DNA from: Lysobacter sp. 5GHs7-4
GTDB lineage: Bacteria > Pseudomonadota > Gammaproteobacteria > Xanthomonadales > Xanthomonadaceae
DNA length: 64,000 nt
Assembly (NCBI RefSeq): GCF_021284765.1
Contig: NZ_CP089924.1
Coordinates: 4,110,001-4,174,000, forward strand
Direction of reading: 5' to 3'
The first letter of the stretch is position 1. Every line of letters begins with the position of its first letter. The notes under the pieces were generated by a model. That model was not told the origin of the DNA and made no database searches. It saw only the letters and a list, made by a program, of their open reading frames with translations. The position numbers and the translations under genes were made by a program. This document shows, one piece after another, positions 25,771-36,254 of the stretch.

Positions 25771-26170
25771 GCCGGGCGTTCGAGCACGCCAGGCGGCAGT
25801 GCCTCGCTTCGATAGAAGGCACCGCACTCGGAGTAGCGCTTCCGGCCCGGCGCAGCGCGCCTGGCGTTCGAGCACGCCAGGCGGCAGTGCCTCGTTTCGA
25901 TAGAAGGCACCGCACTCGGAGTAGCGCTTCCGGCCCGGCGCAGCGCGCCTGGCGTTCGAGCACGCCAGGCGGGCAGTGCCTCGCTTCGATAGCAGGCACC
26001 GCACTCGGAGTAGCGCTTCCGGCCCGGCGCAGCGCGCCGGGCGTTCGAGCACGCCAGGCGGGCAGTGCCTCGCTTCGATAGAAGGCACCGCACTCGGAGT
26101 AGCGCTTCCGGCCCGGCGCAGCGCGCCGGGCGTTCGAGCACGCCAGGCGGCAGTGCCGCCTGAGCGGCGT
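25771..26170. repeat. Tandem repeat, 88/89-bp unit, four full copies plus a partial fifth
   Basis: Copies begin with GCGTTCGAGCACGCC at 25776, 25864, 25952, 26041 and 26130, giving periods of 88, 88, 89 and 89 bp. The 89-bp units carry one extra G (GGCGGGCAGTG against GGCGGCAGTG). Copies are almost identical, so the expansion is recent. Each unit contains short inverted repeats (GGCGT/ACGCC and GTGCCT/AGGCAC) and could fold as RNA or single-stranded DNA. The minus strand is open in all three frames, but the period is not a multiple of three, so I do not call a protein. It fills most of the 638-bp gap between xerD and dsbC; the rest (25537-25770) shows nothing recognisable. Confidence 0.9.
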
Positions 26171-26174
26171 GCTC

Positions 26175-27143
26175 TCACCCACGCGGATGGTGCTTGGCGT
26201 GCAGTTGCTTGAGCTGCTCGCGCGCGACCAGGGTGTAGATCTGGGTGGTCGACAGCGAGCTGTGGCCCAGCAGCATCTGCAGCGCGCGCAGGTCGGCGCC
26301 ATGATTGAGCAGATGCGTGGCGAAGCTGTGGCGCAGGCCGTGCGGGCTGATCCGGGCCGGGTCGATGCCGGCGACGGCGGCGTAGCGCTTCACCAGCAGC
26401 CAGAACTGCTGGCGGGTCGGCGCTTCGCCGCTTTGTGCCAGGAACAGCGGCGCCAGCGCGCGTTTGCCGGCCAACACCGGCCGAGCCTGGGCCAGGTAAC
26501 GCTCCAGCCAGTGCTGCGCCTCTTCGCCCAGCGGCACCAGCCGCTCCTTGCCGCCTTTGCCGCTCACGCGCAGCACGCCCTGACGCAGGTTGACCGCGGT
26601 GGCGGTCAGGTTGACCAACTCGCTCACGCGCAGGCCGGCGGCGTACATCAGCTCCAGCATGGCGCGGTCGCGCAGACCCAACGGCGTCTCGATCTCAGGC
26701 GCATGCAGCAGCGCCTCGATCTGGCTCTCGGCCAGGGCCTTGGGCAGCGAGCGCGGCAAGCGCGGCGGTTCGAGCAAGGCGGTGGGATCGTCGCTGCGCT
26801 CGCCGCGCCGCAGGCGCAGCGCATAGAACGCACGCAGGGCCGACAGCAGGCGCGCGTTGCTGCGCGGCGAATAGCCCTCCTGGGTACGCCAGGCCAGGTA
26901 GTCGAACAGCGTCGCGCGGTCGGCGCCGGTCAAACCTCCCTTGCGCCCGTCCAGCCAGCGCGCCAGCCCGGCCAGATCGCGGCGATAGCTGTCCAGGGTC
27001 TGCTGCGCCAGGCCGCTTTCGGCCCAGATCGCGTCGAGAAACGCTTGAATCGCGGCCTCGTCCGCATCGGGCAGCGGCGGCAGCGACATGGCCAGGCTAC
27101 GGCGCTCGGCCGGCGTGGTTTTACGGGATTTCGACGACGTCAT
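26175..27143 (-). CDS. xerD: Tyrosine recombinase XerD
   Basis: Site-specific recombinase that with XerC resolves chromosome dimers at dif under FtsK control. The product from the ATG at 27143 is 322 aa; an in-frame ATG 18 codons later ([20 protein letters not shown]) would give the more usual length of about 300. It has the N-terminal SAM-like core-binding domain ([21 protein letters not shown]) and a C-terminal catalytic domain with all conserved residues: Arg in [12 protein letters not shown], Lys in [37 protein letters not shown] with the nucleophilic Tyr. The sequence continues directly into the tandem repeat block downstream. Confidence 0.95.
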   Translation of the reverse strand: MTSSKSRKTTPAERRSLAMSLPPLPDADEAAIQAFLDAIWAESGLAQQTLDSYRRDLAGLARWLDGRKGGLTGADRATLFDYLAWRTQEGYSPRSNARLLSALRAFYALRLRRGERSDDPTALLEPPRLPRSLPKALAESQIEALLHAPEIETPLGLRDRAMLELMYAAGLRVSELVNLTATAVNLRQGVLRVSGKGGKERLVPLGEEAQHWLERYLAQARPVLAGKRALAPLFLAQSGEAPTRQQFWLLVKRYAAVAGIDPARISPHGLRHSFATHLLNHGADLRALQMLLGHSSLSTTQIYTLVAREQLKQLHAKHHPRG

Positions 27144-27238
27144 CGCGGCAGCGTCCCTCAGCCACGGGCGCCCGCGCAAGCCCGATGCCTTCGACCGACG
27201 CGCTACGAGCGCGAGCGCATGACCGTTATCCTGTAGCG

Positions 27239-27718
27239 ATGAACACCGAACGCGCCACCGCGAACACGCCCGCCCGCCCCGCCACCCTGCTGCCGTGGCG
27301 CTTGTTCGCGCTGTTCTACGATTTCTGGCCGGTGCTGGCGCTGTGGATGCTGGCCTCGGCGGCGTTCTCGCTCGGCTACACGGTGTCCGGCCACGACGTA
27401 CACGAGAACATCGCACCGTTCAGCGCCTTGCAGTGGGCGCTATGGCTGGTGTGCTGGCTGCTCACCGGCGTCTACGCCACCCTGAGCTGGCGCCGCGGCG
27501 GCCAGACCCTGGGCATGCGCCCCTGGCGCCTGCGCCTGATCGGCACCGACGGCGGCGCACCCGCCTGGAAACCGCTGCTGATCCGCTACCTCGTCGGCAC
27601 CGCCTCGCTACTGCTCGCCGGCCTGGGCTTCTGGTGGGCCTGGCTGGACCGCGACCGCCTAACCTGGCACGACCGCGCCAGCGGAACGCGCTTGGTGCGC
27701 GAGCCGAAACGCACCTGA
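27239..27718 (+). CDS. RDD-family membrane protein
   Basis: 159-aa inner-membrane protein of the RDD family, whose function is generally unknown. The ATG at 27239 gives an N-terminus of about 20 polar residues. Hydrophobic segments lie at about 28-47 ([20 protein letters not shown]), 62-82 ([20 protein letters not shown]) and 115-135 ([20 protein letters not shown]). Family marks are [12 protein letters not shown] (Asp in helix 1), [19 protein letters not shown] between helices 2 and 3, and [17 protein letters not shown] at the C-terminus. It is divergent from xerD with a 95-bp gap, which should hold both promoters. Confidence 0.92.
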   Translation: MNTERATANTPARPATLLPWRLFALFYDFWPVLALWMLASAAFSLGYTVSGHDVHENIAPFSALQWALWLVCWLLTGVYATLSWRRGGQTLGMRPWRLRLIGTDGGAPAWKPLLIRYLVGTASLLLAGLGFWWAWLDRDRLTWHDRASGTRLVREPKRT

Positions 27719-27789
27719 GGCCGTTGAGCGAAAGCAGCGACGCCGCGCCGCCCTCCAAATTCACAACGAAGCACTCGGTTGCGACGCAA

Positions 27790-27838
<49 letters not shown>

Positions 27839-27901
27839 AGTTTGCTCCGGCATTGAAGTCCATTGATCCGAAGCCACACGACCATTCCCAGACCCGAAGG
27901 G

Positions 27902-27928
27902 CGGCGCGCAGGACGCGCGCCGTTTTTC
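27902..27928 (+). terminator. Rho-independent terminator after the RDD gene
   Basis: CGGCGCGC-AGGAC-GCGCGCCG, an 8-bp stem with 5-nt loop followed by TTTTTC. The T tract also forms the left arm of the palindrome at 27923-27956. Confidence 0.75.
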
Positions 27929-27956
27929 GATAAGACAGGGATGTCTTATCGAAAAA
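27923..27956. repeat. Perfect 15-bp inverted repeat
   Basis: TTTTTCGATAAGACA, a GGGA loop, then TGTCTTATCGAAAAA. It is AT-rich in a GC-rich genome and follows the RDD terminator directly. It could extend a bidirectional terminator or be a protein-binding palindrome. Confidence 0.85.
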
Positions 27957-28030
27957 TCCCGGCGCCAGAACCGAAACCACACGGGAGCTTCTGGCTCAGA
28001 CCCTTCTCTTTGGTTACTTTCTCTTGGGTC

Positions 28031-28625
28031 AGCAAGAGAAAGTGACCCGCATGCGCAGCAGGCGGAAGCTTTTGACCTTCGGCCAGAAACAGCGAAGCAA
28101 CAGCAAAAGCAAATCCTCCCCAACCCTCCTTTGTCAAAGGAGGGAGCTAAGAGCGCAACATCGGCACATGGGATCGAACGGAACCGGATAGACGCGGTCG
28201 CCGGGATTCGCGGTCGCGGCTCACGCCGCTCCTACAGAGAGCGTCGGCAAGAGAAAGTGACCCACATGCGCAGCAGGCGGAAGCCTTTGACCTTCGGTCA
28301 GAAGCAGCAAAGCAACGGCCAAAGCAAATCCTCCCCAGCCCGCCCGGCCAACAGGCACAGCCTGTTGTCGTTCACCCGTGCACGAACCTGCGGTTCGTAA
28401 ACGCACGGCTTCACCCTTTGTCAAAGGAGGGGGCTAAAAGCGCAACACCGGGATTTGGAGGCCATCGGAACCGGATAGGCTCGATAGCCGGGATTCGCGG
28501 TCGCGGCTCACGCCGCTCCTACAGAGAGCGCCGGCAAGAGAAAGTGACCCGACTGCGCAGCAGGCAAAAGTCACGCGCCTTTGGAATACGGCAGCAAAAC
28601 GCCCCTTCAACCCAAGGAGCCATGC
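28031..28625. repeat. Dispersed intergenic repeat in three imperfect direct copies
   Basis: Copies start with GCAAGAGAAAGTGACCC at 28032, 28247 and 28534. Copy 1 is 215 bp. Copy 2 is 287 bp because of an insertion of about 70 bp holding two small palindromes (28349-28367 and 28382-28398). Copy 3 is truncated. Shared blocks include CTTTTGACCTTCGG-like sequence, TTTGTCAAAGGAGGG and the motif CGGCTCACGCCGCTCCTACA. The last motif resembles GGCTTACGCCGCTCCCACAG at 36900 and 37029, so this is a genome-wide repeat family. The whole 27719-28639 gap holds only these repeats and the elements listed beside them; no gene is seen. Confidence 0.85.
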
Positions 28626-28639
28626 CAACGAAACCCGCG

Positions 28640-29743
28640 CTACCCCGAGCGCTTCTTAAACAAGAACGCCGACACCCCGACCATGATCACCGTCGGCATC
28701 AGATAAGCCAGGCGGAAATCGAACTTGTACACACTGGCCAACTTCACGAACTGCGTCTGCAGCAGCCAGAAACCCAGCGCGAACACGATGCCGATGAACA
28801 AACGCTTGCCCATGCCGCCGCTGCGCAACGCACCGAACGCGAACGGAATCGCCGCCAGGCACAGCGCGAGCACGTTGATCGGATAGAACCAGCGGCCCCA
28901 GTAATGCTCCTTGAACTCGCTCGCATCCAGACCGTTGCGCTCGCGGTAATCGATCGCCGCCGACAGCGCCGTCGAACTCAGATAACGCGGACGCTCCGAA
29001 CCGGCCATCAACGCCGCGCCGTCCAGCTTGGACTCCCAGCGCTCCTGCGCCACATGCGTCTGCGTCACCGACTTGGCGTCGAAACGGGTGCGGGTGACGT
29101 CGCGCAGCACCCAACCGCCGGGGCGGTGCTCGGCGATGTGCGCGATCGCCGCCGACTTCAGGCGGCCGTCCTCGGCGAATTCGTAGAAGAACACGTCGCG
29201 CAGTTCCAGCCAGGTGTCCGTGCCGTTGCTGCGGTCCTGACCGCCGCCGGCGTTGAGGATGAAATCGCCCTCGCGCGCCCACAGCCCCGAGTACTGCGCC
29301 ACGATCATGTTCTTGGACTTGGCCGAGGCCTTGAGCGCCTCGGCGCTGCGCTGCGCCCACGGCGACAGGGTCTCGCCGTTGACCACCATCAGCAGGGTCA
29401 GGGTCGCCAGCGAACCGGCCACCGCCAAGCTGAGGCGACGGCGCGACAGACCGACCGCGCGCAACGCGGTCAGCTCGGAGGTCGCCGCCAGCTGGCCCAG
29501 CGCCATCAGGGCGCCGATCACCGCCGACGTCGGGAACAGCGTGTAGGCGCGGCGCGGAATGGTGTAGACCATGTAGGTCAGCGCCTGGGTGAGGCCGTAG
29601 TTGCCCTTGCCGACGTCGCTGAGCTCGCTGCTGACGAAGCCCAGCATCACGTCCAGGCCGATCATCACCGTCCAGGTCAGCAGCACCGTGCCCAGCACGA
29701 CGCGGCCGACGTAGAGGTCGTGGATCTTCGGAAACGGCTTCAT
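28640..29743 (-). CDS. lptG: LPS export ABC transporter permease LptG
   Basis: Inner-membrane permease that with LptF and LptB2 extracts LPS and passes it to LptC and the Lpt bridge. It is 367 aa, typical. Three transmembrane helices lie in the first about 125 residues ([56 protein letters not shown]), then the periplasmic beta-jellyroll domain (about 130-270). Three more helices occur at the C-terminus ([54 protein letters not shown]). The [15 protein letters not shown] segment is the coupling helix that contacts LptB. Its ATG overlaps the lptF stop (29740-29743). Confidence 0.96.
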   Translation of the reverse strand: MKPFPKIHDLYVGRVVLGTVLLTWTVMIGLDVMLGFVSSELSDVGKGNYGLTQALTYMVYTIPRRAYTLFPTSAVIGALMALGQLAATSELTALRAVGLSRRRLSLAVAGSLATLTLLMVVNGETLSPWAQRSAEALKASAKSKNMIVAQYSGLWAREGDFILNAGGGQDRSNGTDTWLELRDVFFYEFAEDGRLKSAAIAHIAEHRPGGWVLRDVTRTRFDAKSVTQTHVAQERWESKLDGAALMAGSERPRYLSSTALSAAIDYRERNGLDASEFKEHYWGRWFYPINVLALCLAAIPFAFGALRSGGMGKRLFIGIVFALGFWLLQTQFVKLASVYKFDFRLAYLMPTVIMVGVSAFLFKKRSG

Positions 29744-30825
29744 GCCAGCGCCTTCGCGCGGCCCAGACGGCCGTCACCGAAATACAGCCACAAGGCCAGC
29801 GCCAGCATCGGCAGCACCAGCCACCACAGCCCCAGGCTCAGCGAAATCTTGCCGGTTTCCAGCCAGCCTGTGCCTGCGATCATCAGATTCACACCGATCA
29901 GATACGCCAGGAAGCCCATCAAAATGCGCCCGTAACGTGCCTGGCGCGGCATGCTGCGCGCCAAGGGCACCGCCATCAGGGCGAAGGCGAAGGTCAGCAG
30001 CACCGGCGCCAGGCGGTAGTGCAGCTGCGCGCCGGCCTCGCGGCGCGGGTCGCCCAGCAGGGCCGGCGTCGACATCAGCTCGGGATTGTTGGGGTCGTAC
30101 TTGGTCTCGCCGGCGGGCAGCAGCAGCTCGTTGCTGGCGTAATGCATCATGCGGAAATCCAGGCCGTTGTCGCGCGGGCCCTCGACCTGGAAGCCCTTGT
30201 TGAGGGTCAGATAGCGGTTGCCCTGCTCGTCGACCTTGAGTACGCCGTCGTTGGAGGTGGTGATCTCGCGCCGGTCCTCGCCCTGGCGGTAGACGAACAC
30301 GCGCTGGAAGCGGCTGCCGTCGTTGGACATCGCGCCGACGTAGATCACCCCGCCCTTGCCGCCCGGCAGCTCGGTGAAGCTGCCCGGCTCCAGGCCGGCC
30401 ACGATCAGGTTGCGGTTGGCCTCGCTGATCATCTGCTTGGACAGGCGCTCGGCCCAGGGCCCCAGCCACAGCGAGCAGGCGCCCACCACCAGCACGATCG
30501 GCAGCACCAGCATCAGCAGGGGCTTGAGCAGGCGGCGCGGGCCGACGCCGATCGAGGCGATCACCGGCATCTCCGAATCGCGGTACAGCCGGCCCACGCC
30601 CAGCATCAGGCCCAGCATCAGCGCCAGCGGCAGGATCAGCGGCAGCCACTTCAGCAGCACCAGTCCCAGCTGGGCCAGCATCATCCCGGCCGGCACCCGG
30701 CCGCGGGCGATATCGCCCAGCACGTCGGTGAACGCCCCGCCCACGGCGACGATCAGCAGGACCACCAGGGTCGCGAAGGTGGCCTGGGTGAATTCGCTCA
30801 GCAAATAGCGGTCAAGCTTGGGCAT
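29740..30825 (-). CDS. lptF: LPS export ABC transporter permease LptF
   Basis: Partner of LptG in the LptB2FG LPS exporter; 361 aa from the ATG at 30825. It starts with [20 protein letters not shown], typical of LptF, and the first helix ([20 protein letters not shown]) follows. The coupling-helix region reads [22 protein letters not shown] periplasmic jellyroll domain spans about 130-270, and C-terminal helices include [16 protein letters not shown] and [18 protein letters not shown]. The operon order lptF-lptG and the divergent arrangement with pepA are the same as in E. coli, which supports both calls. Confidence 0.96.
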   Translation of the reverse strand: MPKLDRYLLSEFTQATFATLVVLLIVAVGGAFTDVLGDIARGRVPAGMMLAQLGLVLLKWLPLILPLALMLGLMLGVGRLYRDSEMPVIASIGVGPRRLLKPLLMLVLPIVLVVGACSLWLGPWAERLSKQMISEANRNLIVAGLEPGSFTELPGGKGGVIYVGAMSNDGSRFQRVFVYRQGEDRREITTSNDGVLKVDEQGNRYLTLNKGFQVEGPRDNGLDFRMMHYASNELLLPAGETKYDPNNPELMSTPALLGDPRREAGAQLHYRLAPVLLTFAFALMAVPLARSMPRQARYGRILMGFLAYLIGVNLMIAGTGWLETGKISLSLGLWWLVLPMLALALWLYFGDGRLGRAKALA

Positions 30826-30999
30826 TGGGCTTCGGCATCGGGGCGGGCTTGCGTTAAACTCGGGGGTTCGTTCGACGGCGTGGGACGGCTGCGGCAGGCG
30901 CGATGCGCGCCGACACCGGCAAGTCCAGCCCACCGGAAGCCGCCCGATTGTACGGAACTCACTTCCTTTAGCTGCACTTCTACTCTGGGAATCTGTTGG
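30826..30999. promoter_or_regulatory. Divergent intergenic region lptF/pepA
   Basis: These 174 bp must hold the promoters of the lptF-lptG and pepA-holC transcripts. I could not assign -35/-10 hexamers with confidence. On the pepA side a purine-rich CTGGGAATCTGTTGG precedes the ATG. Confidence 0.5.
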
Positions 31000-32469
31000 A
31001 TGACCCTCGAATTCGACCTGAACCGCGATGCGCCCGCCGCCGCCAAGACCGATTGCATCGTGGTCGGCGCCTATGCCGACAAGACCCTGACCGCGGCCGC
31101 GCAGGCCCTGGACAGCGCCAGCGGCGGCCGCCTGAGCGCCCTGCTGGAGCGCGGCGACGTCAGCGGCAAGACCGGCAAGACCACCCTGCTGCACGACCTG
31201 GCCGGCGTCGCCGCGCCGCGCGTGCTGGTGGTGGGCCTGGGCGAAGCCGGCAAGTTCGGCGTGCCGCAGTACCTCAAGGCCGCCGGCGACGCCGCGCGCG
31301 CGCTCAAGGCCGGCCCGGTCGAACACGCGGTCTTCACGCTGTCCGACGAGCCGGTCGCCGGCCGCGACGCCGCCTGGGCGATCCGCCAGGCCGCGATCGC
31401 CGCCGATCACGCCTGCTACCGCTACACCGCCACGCTGGGCAAGAAGAAAGACGAGCCCGGCCTGCGCAAGCTGTCCATCAACGGCACCGACGCCACCGCG
31501 CTGGCTCAGGGCCAGGCGATCGCCGCCGGTGTCGCGTTCGCGCGCGAGCTGGGCAACCTGCCGCCCAACGTGTGCAACCCGGCCTACCTGGCCGAGCAGG
31601 CGCAGACCTTCGCCGCGCGCTTCCCCACCACCAGCTGCGAGGTGCTAGAGCGCGCGCAGATGCAGGAACTGGGCATGGGCTCGCTGCTCGCGGTCGCGCG
31701 CGGCTCGGCCAATCCGCCCAAGCTCATCGTGCTCAGGTACAACAACGGCGGCGACGCCAAGCCCTATGTGATGGTCGGCAAGGGCATCACCTTCGACACC
31801 GGCGGCATCAACCTGAAGGTGCAGGGCGGCATCGAGGAAATGAAGTTCGACATGTGCGGCGCGGCCACCGTGATGGGCACCTTCGTGTCCGCGGTGGGCA
31901 TGCAGCTGCCGATCAACTTGGTGGTGGTGGTGCCGGCGGTGGAGAACATGCCCGACGCCGACGCCTACCGCCCCTCCGACGTGCTGACCAGCATGTCCGG
32001 CAAGACCATCGAGGTCGGCAACACCGACGCCGAAGGCCGCCTGATCCTGTGCGACGCGCTGACCTATGCGCAGCGCTTCGAGCCGCAGGCCCTGCTCGAC
32101 GTGGCAACCCTGACCGGCGCCTGCGTGGTCGCGCTGGGCAAGTACGCCAGCGGCCTGATGAGCAAGGACGACGACCTGGCCGCCGAGCTGCTGAGCGCCG
32201 GCGAGCAGGTGTTCGACCGCGCCTGGCGCCTGCCGCTGTGGGACGAGTACCAGACCCAGCTCGAGTCGACCTTCGCCGACGTCTACAACATCGGCGGCCG
32301 CTGGGCCGGCGCGATCACTGCCGGCTGCTTCCTGGCCCGCTTCACCGAAGGCCAGCGCTGGGCGCACCTGGACATCGCCGGCGTGGCCAACGACGAAGGC
32401 AAGCGCGGCCTGGCCACCGGCCGTCCGGTCGGCATGCTGAGCCAGTGGCTGCTCGAGCGCGCGGGCTGA
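31000..32469 (+). CDS. pepA: Leucyl aminopeptidase PepA (M17)
   Basis: Cytoplasmic manganese/zinc aminopeptidase that removes N-terminal residues. In E. coli PepA also binds DNA in Xer recombination and pyrimidine control. It is 489 aa from the ATG at 31000. The N-terminal macro-like domain begins [11 protein letters not shown]. The catalytic domain has [14 protein letters not shown] near residues 258-271 (metal-binding Lys and Asp) and the M17 signature [14 protein letters not shown] near 341-354. Next gene holC starts 19 bp later. xerD lies about 4 kb away, but the proximity gives no evidence of joint function here. Confidence 0.97.
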   Translation: MTLEFDLNRDAPAAAKTDCIVVGAYADKTLTAAAQALDSASGGRLSALLERGDVSGKTGKTTLLHDLAGVAAPRVLVVGLGEAGKFGVPQYLKAAGDAARALKAGPVEHAVFTLSDEPVAGRDAAWAIRQAAIAADHACYRYTATLGKKKDEPGLRKLSINGTDATALAQGQAIAAGVAFARELGNLPPNVCNPAYLAEQAQTFAARFPTTSCEVLERAQMQELGMGSLLAVARGSANPPKLIVLRYNNGGDAKPYVMVGKGITFDTGGINLKVQGGIEEMKFDMCGAATVMGTFVSAVGMQLPINLVVVVPAVENMPDADAYRPSDVLTSMSGKTIEVGNTDAEGRLILCDALTYAQRFEPQALLDVATLTGACVVALGKYASGLMSKDDDLAAELLSAGEQVFDRAWRLPLWDEYQTQLESTFADVYNIGGRWAGAITAGCFLARFTEGQRWAHLDIAGVANDEGKRGLATGRPVGMLSQWLLERAG

Positions 32470-32488
32470 GCCCGGCGGGCCGCATCGG

Positions 32489-32914
32489 ATGCCGCGCGCC
32501 GACTTCTATCTGATCACCACCGCGCGGTTCCGCGAGGAGCCGCTGCGGCTGGTGGGCGAACTGGCGCGCAAGGCCGTCGACGCCGGCCTGCCGACGCTGA
32601 TCCTGGCCCGCGACGCGGCCCAGGCCGAGGCCCTGGACGATCTGCTGTGGGACATGGGCGACGACGTCTTCATCCCGCACCAGATCGCCGGCGCCGACGT
32701 CGACGAGGACGAGGCCGACGTGCTGATCAGCGCGCCCGGCACCGACGCGGCGATGCGCGCGCTGGTGATCAACCTGCGCGACGACGCGGTCCGGGACGGG
32801 TTCGAGCGCGTACTGGAAGTGGTGCCCGCCGACGCCGAGGCGCGCGGCCCATTGCGCGAGCGTTGGAAGCAGTATCAGTCGCGCGGGTTGGAGTTGAAGA
32901 AGCACGATATGTAA
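32489..32914 (+). CDS. holC: DNA polymerase III chi subunit HolC
   Basis: Chi subunit of the clamp-loader complex, linking SSB on the lagging strand to psi (HolD). 141 aa, standard length. Family features are [32 protein letters not shown] at the N-terminus, the segment [20 protein letters not shown] and [26 protein letters not shown]. It lies between pepA and valS, as in E. coli (pepA-holC-valS). A HolD candidate is encoded at 37552-37956 in this same window. Confidence 0.95.
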   Translation: MPRADFYLITTARFREEPLRLVGELARKAVDAGLPTLILARDAAQAEALDDLLWDMGDDVFIPHQIAGADVDEDEADVLISAPGTDAAMRALVINLRDDAVRDGFERVLEVVPADAEARGPLRERWKQYQSRGLELKKHDM

Positions 32915-33194
32915 CGGGCGGATTCGAAGCCCGGGAAGGCAGCGGCCGGCGCCAGTCCCGATCCGTCATCCCCGCGACATCGGGGGTCCAGGGCTTCATC
33001 CAGGCATGACGCTCAAGTCTCTGGATTCCCGCTTTCGCGGGAATGACGAGCCAAAGCGAATAGGCACGATGCCGAAGTCGCCGGATTCCCGCCTGTGCGG
33101 GAATGACGGGCAAAGACCCGAATCGGCAGCGTCGCGCCCTCAGATCCAAGTTCCGTTCCACGCCCCGCAATCCAATTCCGAATCACGAGTCTTT
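32915..33194. repeat. holC-valS spacer with two REP-like palindromes
   Basis: ATTCCCGC-TTTC-GCGGGAAT at 33025-33044 and ATTCCCGC-CTGT-GCGGGAAT at 33085-33104. These are identical 8-bp arms exactly 60 bp apart, each followed by GACG. A related GTCATCCCCGCGACATCGGGG element lies near 32965. Such elements are typically dispersed in intergenic DNA. They may attenuate read-through from holC into valS. Confidence 0.8.
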
Positions 33195-36100
33195 ATGTCC
33201 CTCGCCTCCAGCTACGACCCCAAGCAGTTCGAAGCCCGCCTGTACGCGCAATGGGAGAGCAGCGGCGTGTTCCAGCCGCGCGGCGACGGTCCGTCCTACG
33301 CGATCCTGCTGCCGCCGCCCAACGTGACCGGCACCCTGCACATGGGCCACGCCTTCCAGCACACCCTGCAGGACGCGCTGATCCGCTATCACCGCATGCG
33401 CGGTTATCGCACGCTGTGGCAGATGGGCACCGACCACGCCGGCATCGCGACGGAGATGGTGGTGGGCCGCAACCTCGCCCTCGAAGGCAAGGGCGAAACC
33501 CGCGACTCGCTGGGCCGCGACAAGTTCATCGAAAAGGTCTGGGAGTGGAAGCAGCACTCCGGCGACACCATCGAACGCCAGATGCGCCGCCTCGGCGCCA
33601 GCGGCGACTGGTCGCGCAGCGTGTTCACCATGGACCCGATGGCCTCGGAGGCGATCACCGAAGCCTTCGTGCGCCTGCACGAGAAGGGGTTGATCTATCG
33701 CGGCCAGCGCCTGGTCAACTGGGATCCGGTGCTGAAGACCGCGATCTCCGACCTGGAGGTGGCCAACGAGGAAGAGAACGGCCACATGTGGTCGATCCGC
33801 TACCCGCTGGCCGACGGCGCGAGCTACGAATACGTCGAACGCGACGACGACGGCAACGAAACCCTGCGCGAGACCCGCGACTACGTCGTGGTCGCCACCA
33901 CCCGCCCGGAAACCATGCTGGGCGACACCGCGGTGATGGTGCACCCCGACGACGAACGCTACACCGCCATCCACGGCAAGTTCGTCGATCTGCCGCTGAC
34001 CGGCCGCCGCATTCCCGTCATCACCGACAGCTACGTCGACCGCGCCTTCGGCACCGGCGTGGTCAAGGTCACGCCCGCGCACGACGCCAACGACTACGCG
34101 GTGGGTCAGCGTCATTCGCTGCTGTCGATCAACATCTTCGCGCCCAACGCGTCGGTCTGGACCGATACGGGCCCGGTCGCGCTCAAGCACGTGCTGTCGT
34201 CCGCGGATCCGAACTTCACCAAGATCGATCTGGACAACCGCACGCCGCAGCAGACCCAGTACATGGACGATTTCGCCTTGTTCACCGAACAGGGCATGAC
34301 GGCGATCGTCGAGAAGTACATTCCGGCCGCGTATCGCGGCCTGGACCGCTTCGACGCGCGCAAGATGATCGTCGCGGATCTGGATGTCGCGGAGCTGCTG
34401 GTCGAGGTCAAACCGCATCGCCTGCAGGTGCCGCGCGGCGACCGCAGCGGCCAGGTGATCGAGCCGTACCTGACCGACCAGTGGTTCGTGAAGATGGACA
34501 GCCTGGCGCAGCGCGGGCTCGAACTGGTCGAATCCGGCGAGGTGAAGTTCGTTCCGTCGAACTGGATCAACACCTACCGCCACTGGCTGGAGAACATCCA
34601 GGACTGGACGATTTCGCGTCAGCTTTGGTGGGGCCACCGCATTCCGGCCTGGACCGTCCGCAGCGGCGAAACGGATTTCACGCCGCTGCTCGGCGGAGAA
34701 ATCGTCGCCCGGACGGAAGCCGAGGCCGTGGTCGCCGCACACGCCAAGTTGCTGGCCGCGCTGGGCAGCGACAACTACGACAAGGTCAAGGACCGCATCG
34801 AACTGGTGCAAGACCCGGACGTACTGGAAACCTGGTTCTCCTCGGCCATGTTCCCGTTCAGCACGCAGGGCTGGCCGAACGAAGACAAGATGGGCGAGCT
34901 CGGCTTCGACGTCGCGCTGCCGACCAGCGTGCTGGTGACCGGCTTCGACATCATCTTCTTCTGGGTCGCGCGCATGATCATGATGACCGACGAGCTGGTC
35001 GGCCGCGTGCCGTTCCGCGACGTCTACATCACCGGTCTGGTCCGCGACAAGGACGGCCAGAAGATGTCCAAGTCGAAGGGCAACATCCTCGACCCGCTGG
35101 ACATCATCGACGGCATCACGCTCGATGCGCTGGTCGCCAAGCGCACCACCGGCCTGATGAAGCCGCAGGACGCACCCAAGATCGAGAAGGCCACGCGCAA
35201 GGAATTCCCCGACGGCATCCCGGCCTTCGGCGCCGACGCGCTGCGCTTCACCATGACCGCGCTGGCCGGCCCCGGCCGCGACATCAAGTTCGACCTGGGC
35301 CGCGCCGAGGGCTACAAGAACTTCTGCAACAAGCTCTGGAACGCGACCCGTTTCGTGCTGATGAACACCGAGGGCGCCAGCTTCGCCGGCGCCCCGCAGC
35401 CGCGCACCGACGCCGAGCGCTGGATCCTGTCGCGTCTGGCGCGGGTCGCGGCCGAGGCCGAGGCCCAGTTCGCCGCCTACCGTTTCGATTTGCTCGCGCA
35501 GGCGCTGTACGAATTCGCCTGGAACGAGTTCTGCGACTGGTTCGTCGAACTGGCCAAGCCGGCGCTGCAGGGCGAGGACCAGGCCGCCGCCGACAGCACC
35601 CGCCACACTCTGCTGTACGTGCTGGAACGCCTGCTGTCGCTGCTGCATCCGCTGGTCCCGTTCGTGACCGAGGAGCTGTGGCAGCAGGTCGCGCCGCGCC
35701 TGGGCATCGCCGAGGCCACGATCATGCTGCGGCCCTACCCGCGCGCCGCGGATTACGCCGCGGATTACGCCAGCGCCGAAGCCGACGTGGAGTGGCTTAT
35801 GGCGATGGTCAGCGCGCTGCGCAAGATCCGCAGCGAACTCAATGTGGCGCCGTCCAAGAACGTGGTGCTGCTGCTGTCCGGCGGTAACGACGGCGACCGT
35901 GCGCGGGCCGTCCGCTTCGATTCGCAGCTGCGCTTCCTCAACCGCCTGGAGCGCGTCGAGGCGCTCGCCGCGGGCGCCGCCTCGCCGGCCGCCGCGACGG
36001 GCGTGGTCGGCGACCTGACCCTGCTGGTGCCGCTGGAAGGGCTGGTCGATCTGGGCGCCGAACGCGTGCGCCTGGACAAGGAGATCAAGCGCGTCGAAGG

Positions 36101-36248
36101 CGAGATCGGCAAGTGCGAGAACAAGCTGGCCAGCGAGACCTTCGTGCAGAACGCGCCGCCGGCGGTGGTCGAGCAGGAGCGCAAGCGCCTGAGCGACTGG
36201 CGAGTGCAGCTGGAAGCGCTGCAGGCGCAGCGCGCGAAGCTGGGCTGA
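33195..36248 (+). CDS. valS: Valyl-tRNA synthetase ValS
   Basis: Class I aminoacyl-tRNA synthetase charging tRNA-Val, with an editing (CP1) domain that clears Thr-tRNA-Val. It is 1017 aa from the ATG at 33195 ([20 protein letters not shown]), somewhat longer than the E. coli enzyme. The HIGH-type motif [15 protein letters not shown] lies near residue 45. The editing domain includes [20 protein letters not shown] and [17 protein letters not shown]. The KMSKS motif [11 protein letters not shown] is near 622. The anticodon-binding domain ends with a C-terminal coiled coil (about residues 950-1017, [20 protein letters not shown]), a ValRS hallmark. The longer open frame upstream runs through REP elements and is not coding. 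Confidence 0.98.
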   Translation: MSLASSYDPKQFEARLYAQWESSGVFQPRGDGPSYAILLPPPNVTGTLHMGHAFQHTLQDALIRYHRMRGYRTLWQMGTDHAGIATEMVVGRNLALEGKGETRDSLGRDKFIEKVWEWKQHSGDTIERQMRRLGASGDWSRSVFTMDPMASEAITEAFVRLHEKGLIYRGQRLVNWDPVLKTAISDLEVANEEENGHMWSIRYPLADGASYEYVERDDDGNETLRETRDYVVVATTRPETMLGDTAVMVHPDDERYTAIHGKFVDLPLTGRRIPVITDSYVDRAFGTGVVKVTPAHDANDYAVGQRHSLLSINIFAPNASVWTDTGPVALKHVLSSADPNFTKIDLDNRTPQQTQYMDDFALFTEQGMTAIVEKYIPAAYRGLDRFDARKMIVADLDVAELLVEVKPHRLQVPRGDRSGQVIEPYLTDQWFVKMDSLAQRGLELVESGEVKFVPSNWINTYRHWLENIQDWTISRQLWWGHRIPAWTVRSGETDFTPLLGGEIVARTEAEAVVAAHAKLLAALGSDNYDKVKDRIELVQDPDVLETWFSSAMFPFSTQGWPNEDKMGELGFDVALPTSVLVTGFDIIFFWVARMIMMTDELVGRVPFRDVYITGLVRDKDGQKMSKSKGNILDPLDIIDGITLDALVAKRTTGLMKPQDAPKIEKATRKEFPDGIPAFGADALRFTMTALAGPGRDIKFDLGRAEGYKNFCNKLWNATRFVLMNTEGASFAGAPQPRTDAERWILSRLARVAAEAEAQFAAYRFDLLAQALYEFAWNEFCDWFVELAKPALQGEDQAAADSTRHTLLYVLERLLSLLHPLVPFVTEELWQQVAPRLGIAEATIMLRPYPRAADYAADYASAEADVEWLMAMVSALRKIRSELNVAPSKNVVLLLSGGNDGDRARAVRFDSQLRFLNRLERVEALAAGAASPAAATGVVGDLTLLVPLEGLVDLGAERVRLDKEIKRVEGEIGKCENKLASETFVQNAPPAVVEQERKRLSDWRVQLEALQAQRAKLG

Positions 36249-36254
36249 GATCGG

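Noticed and set aside
25771-26170. CRISPR array.
   Set aside because: The whole 88-89-bp unit is repeated; there are no unique spacers and no cas genes in the window.
25592-26302. Minus-strand frames through the 88/89-bp array giving repetitive Arg/Ala/Cys-rich peptides.
   Set aside because: All three frames are open and the period is not a multiple of three, so the peptide repeats are a by-product of the DNA repeat.
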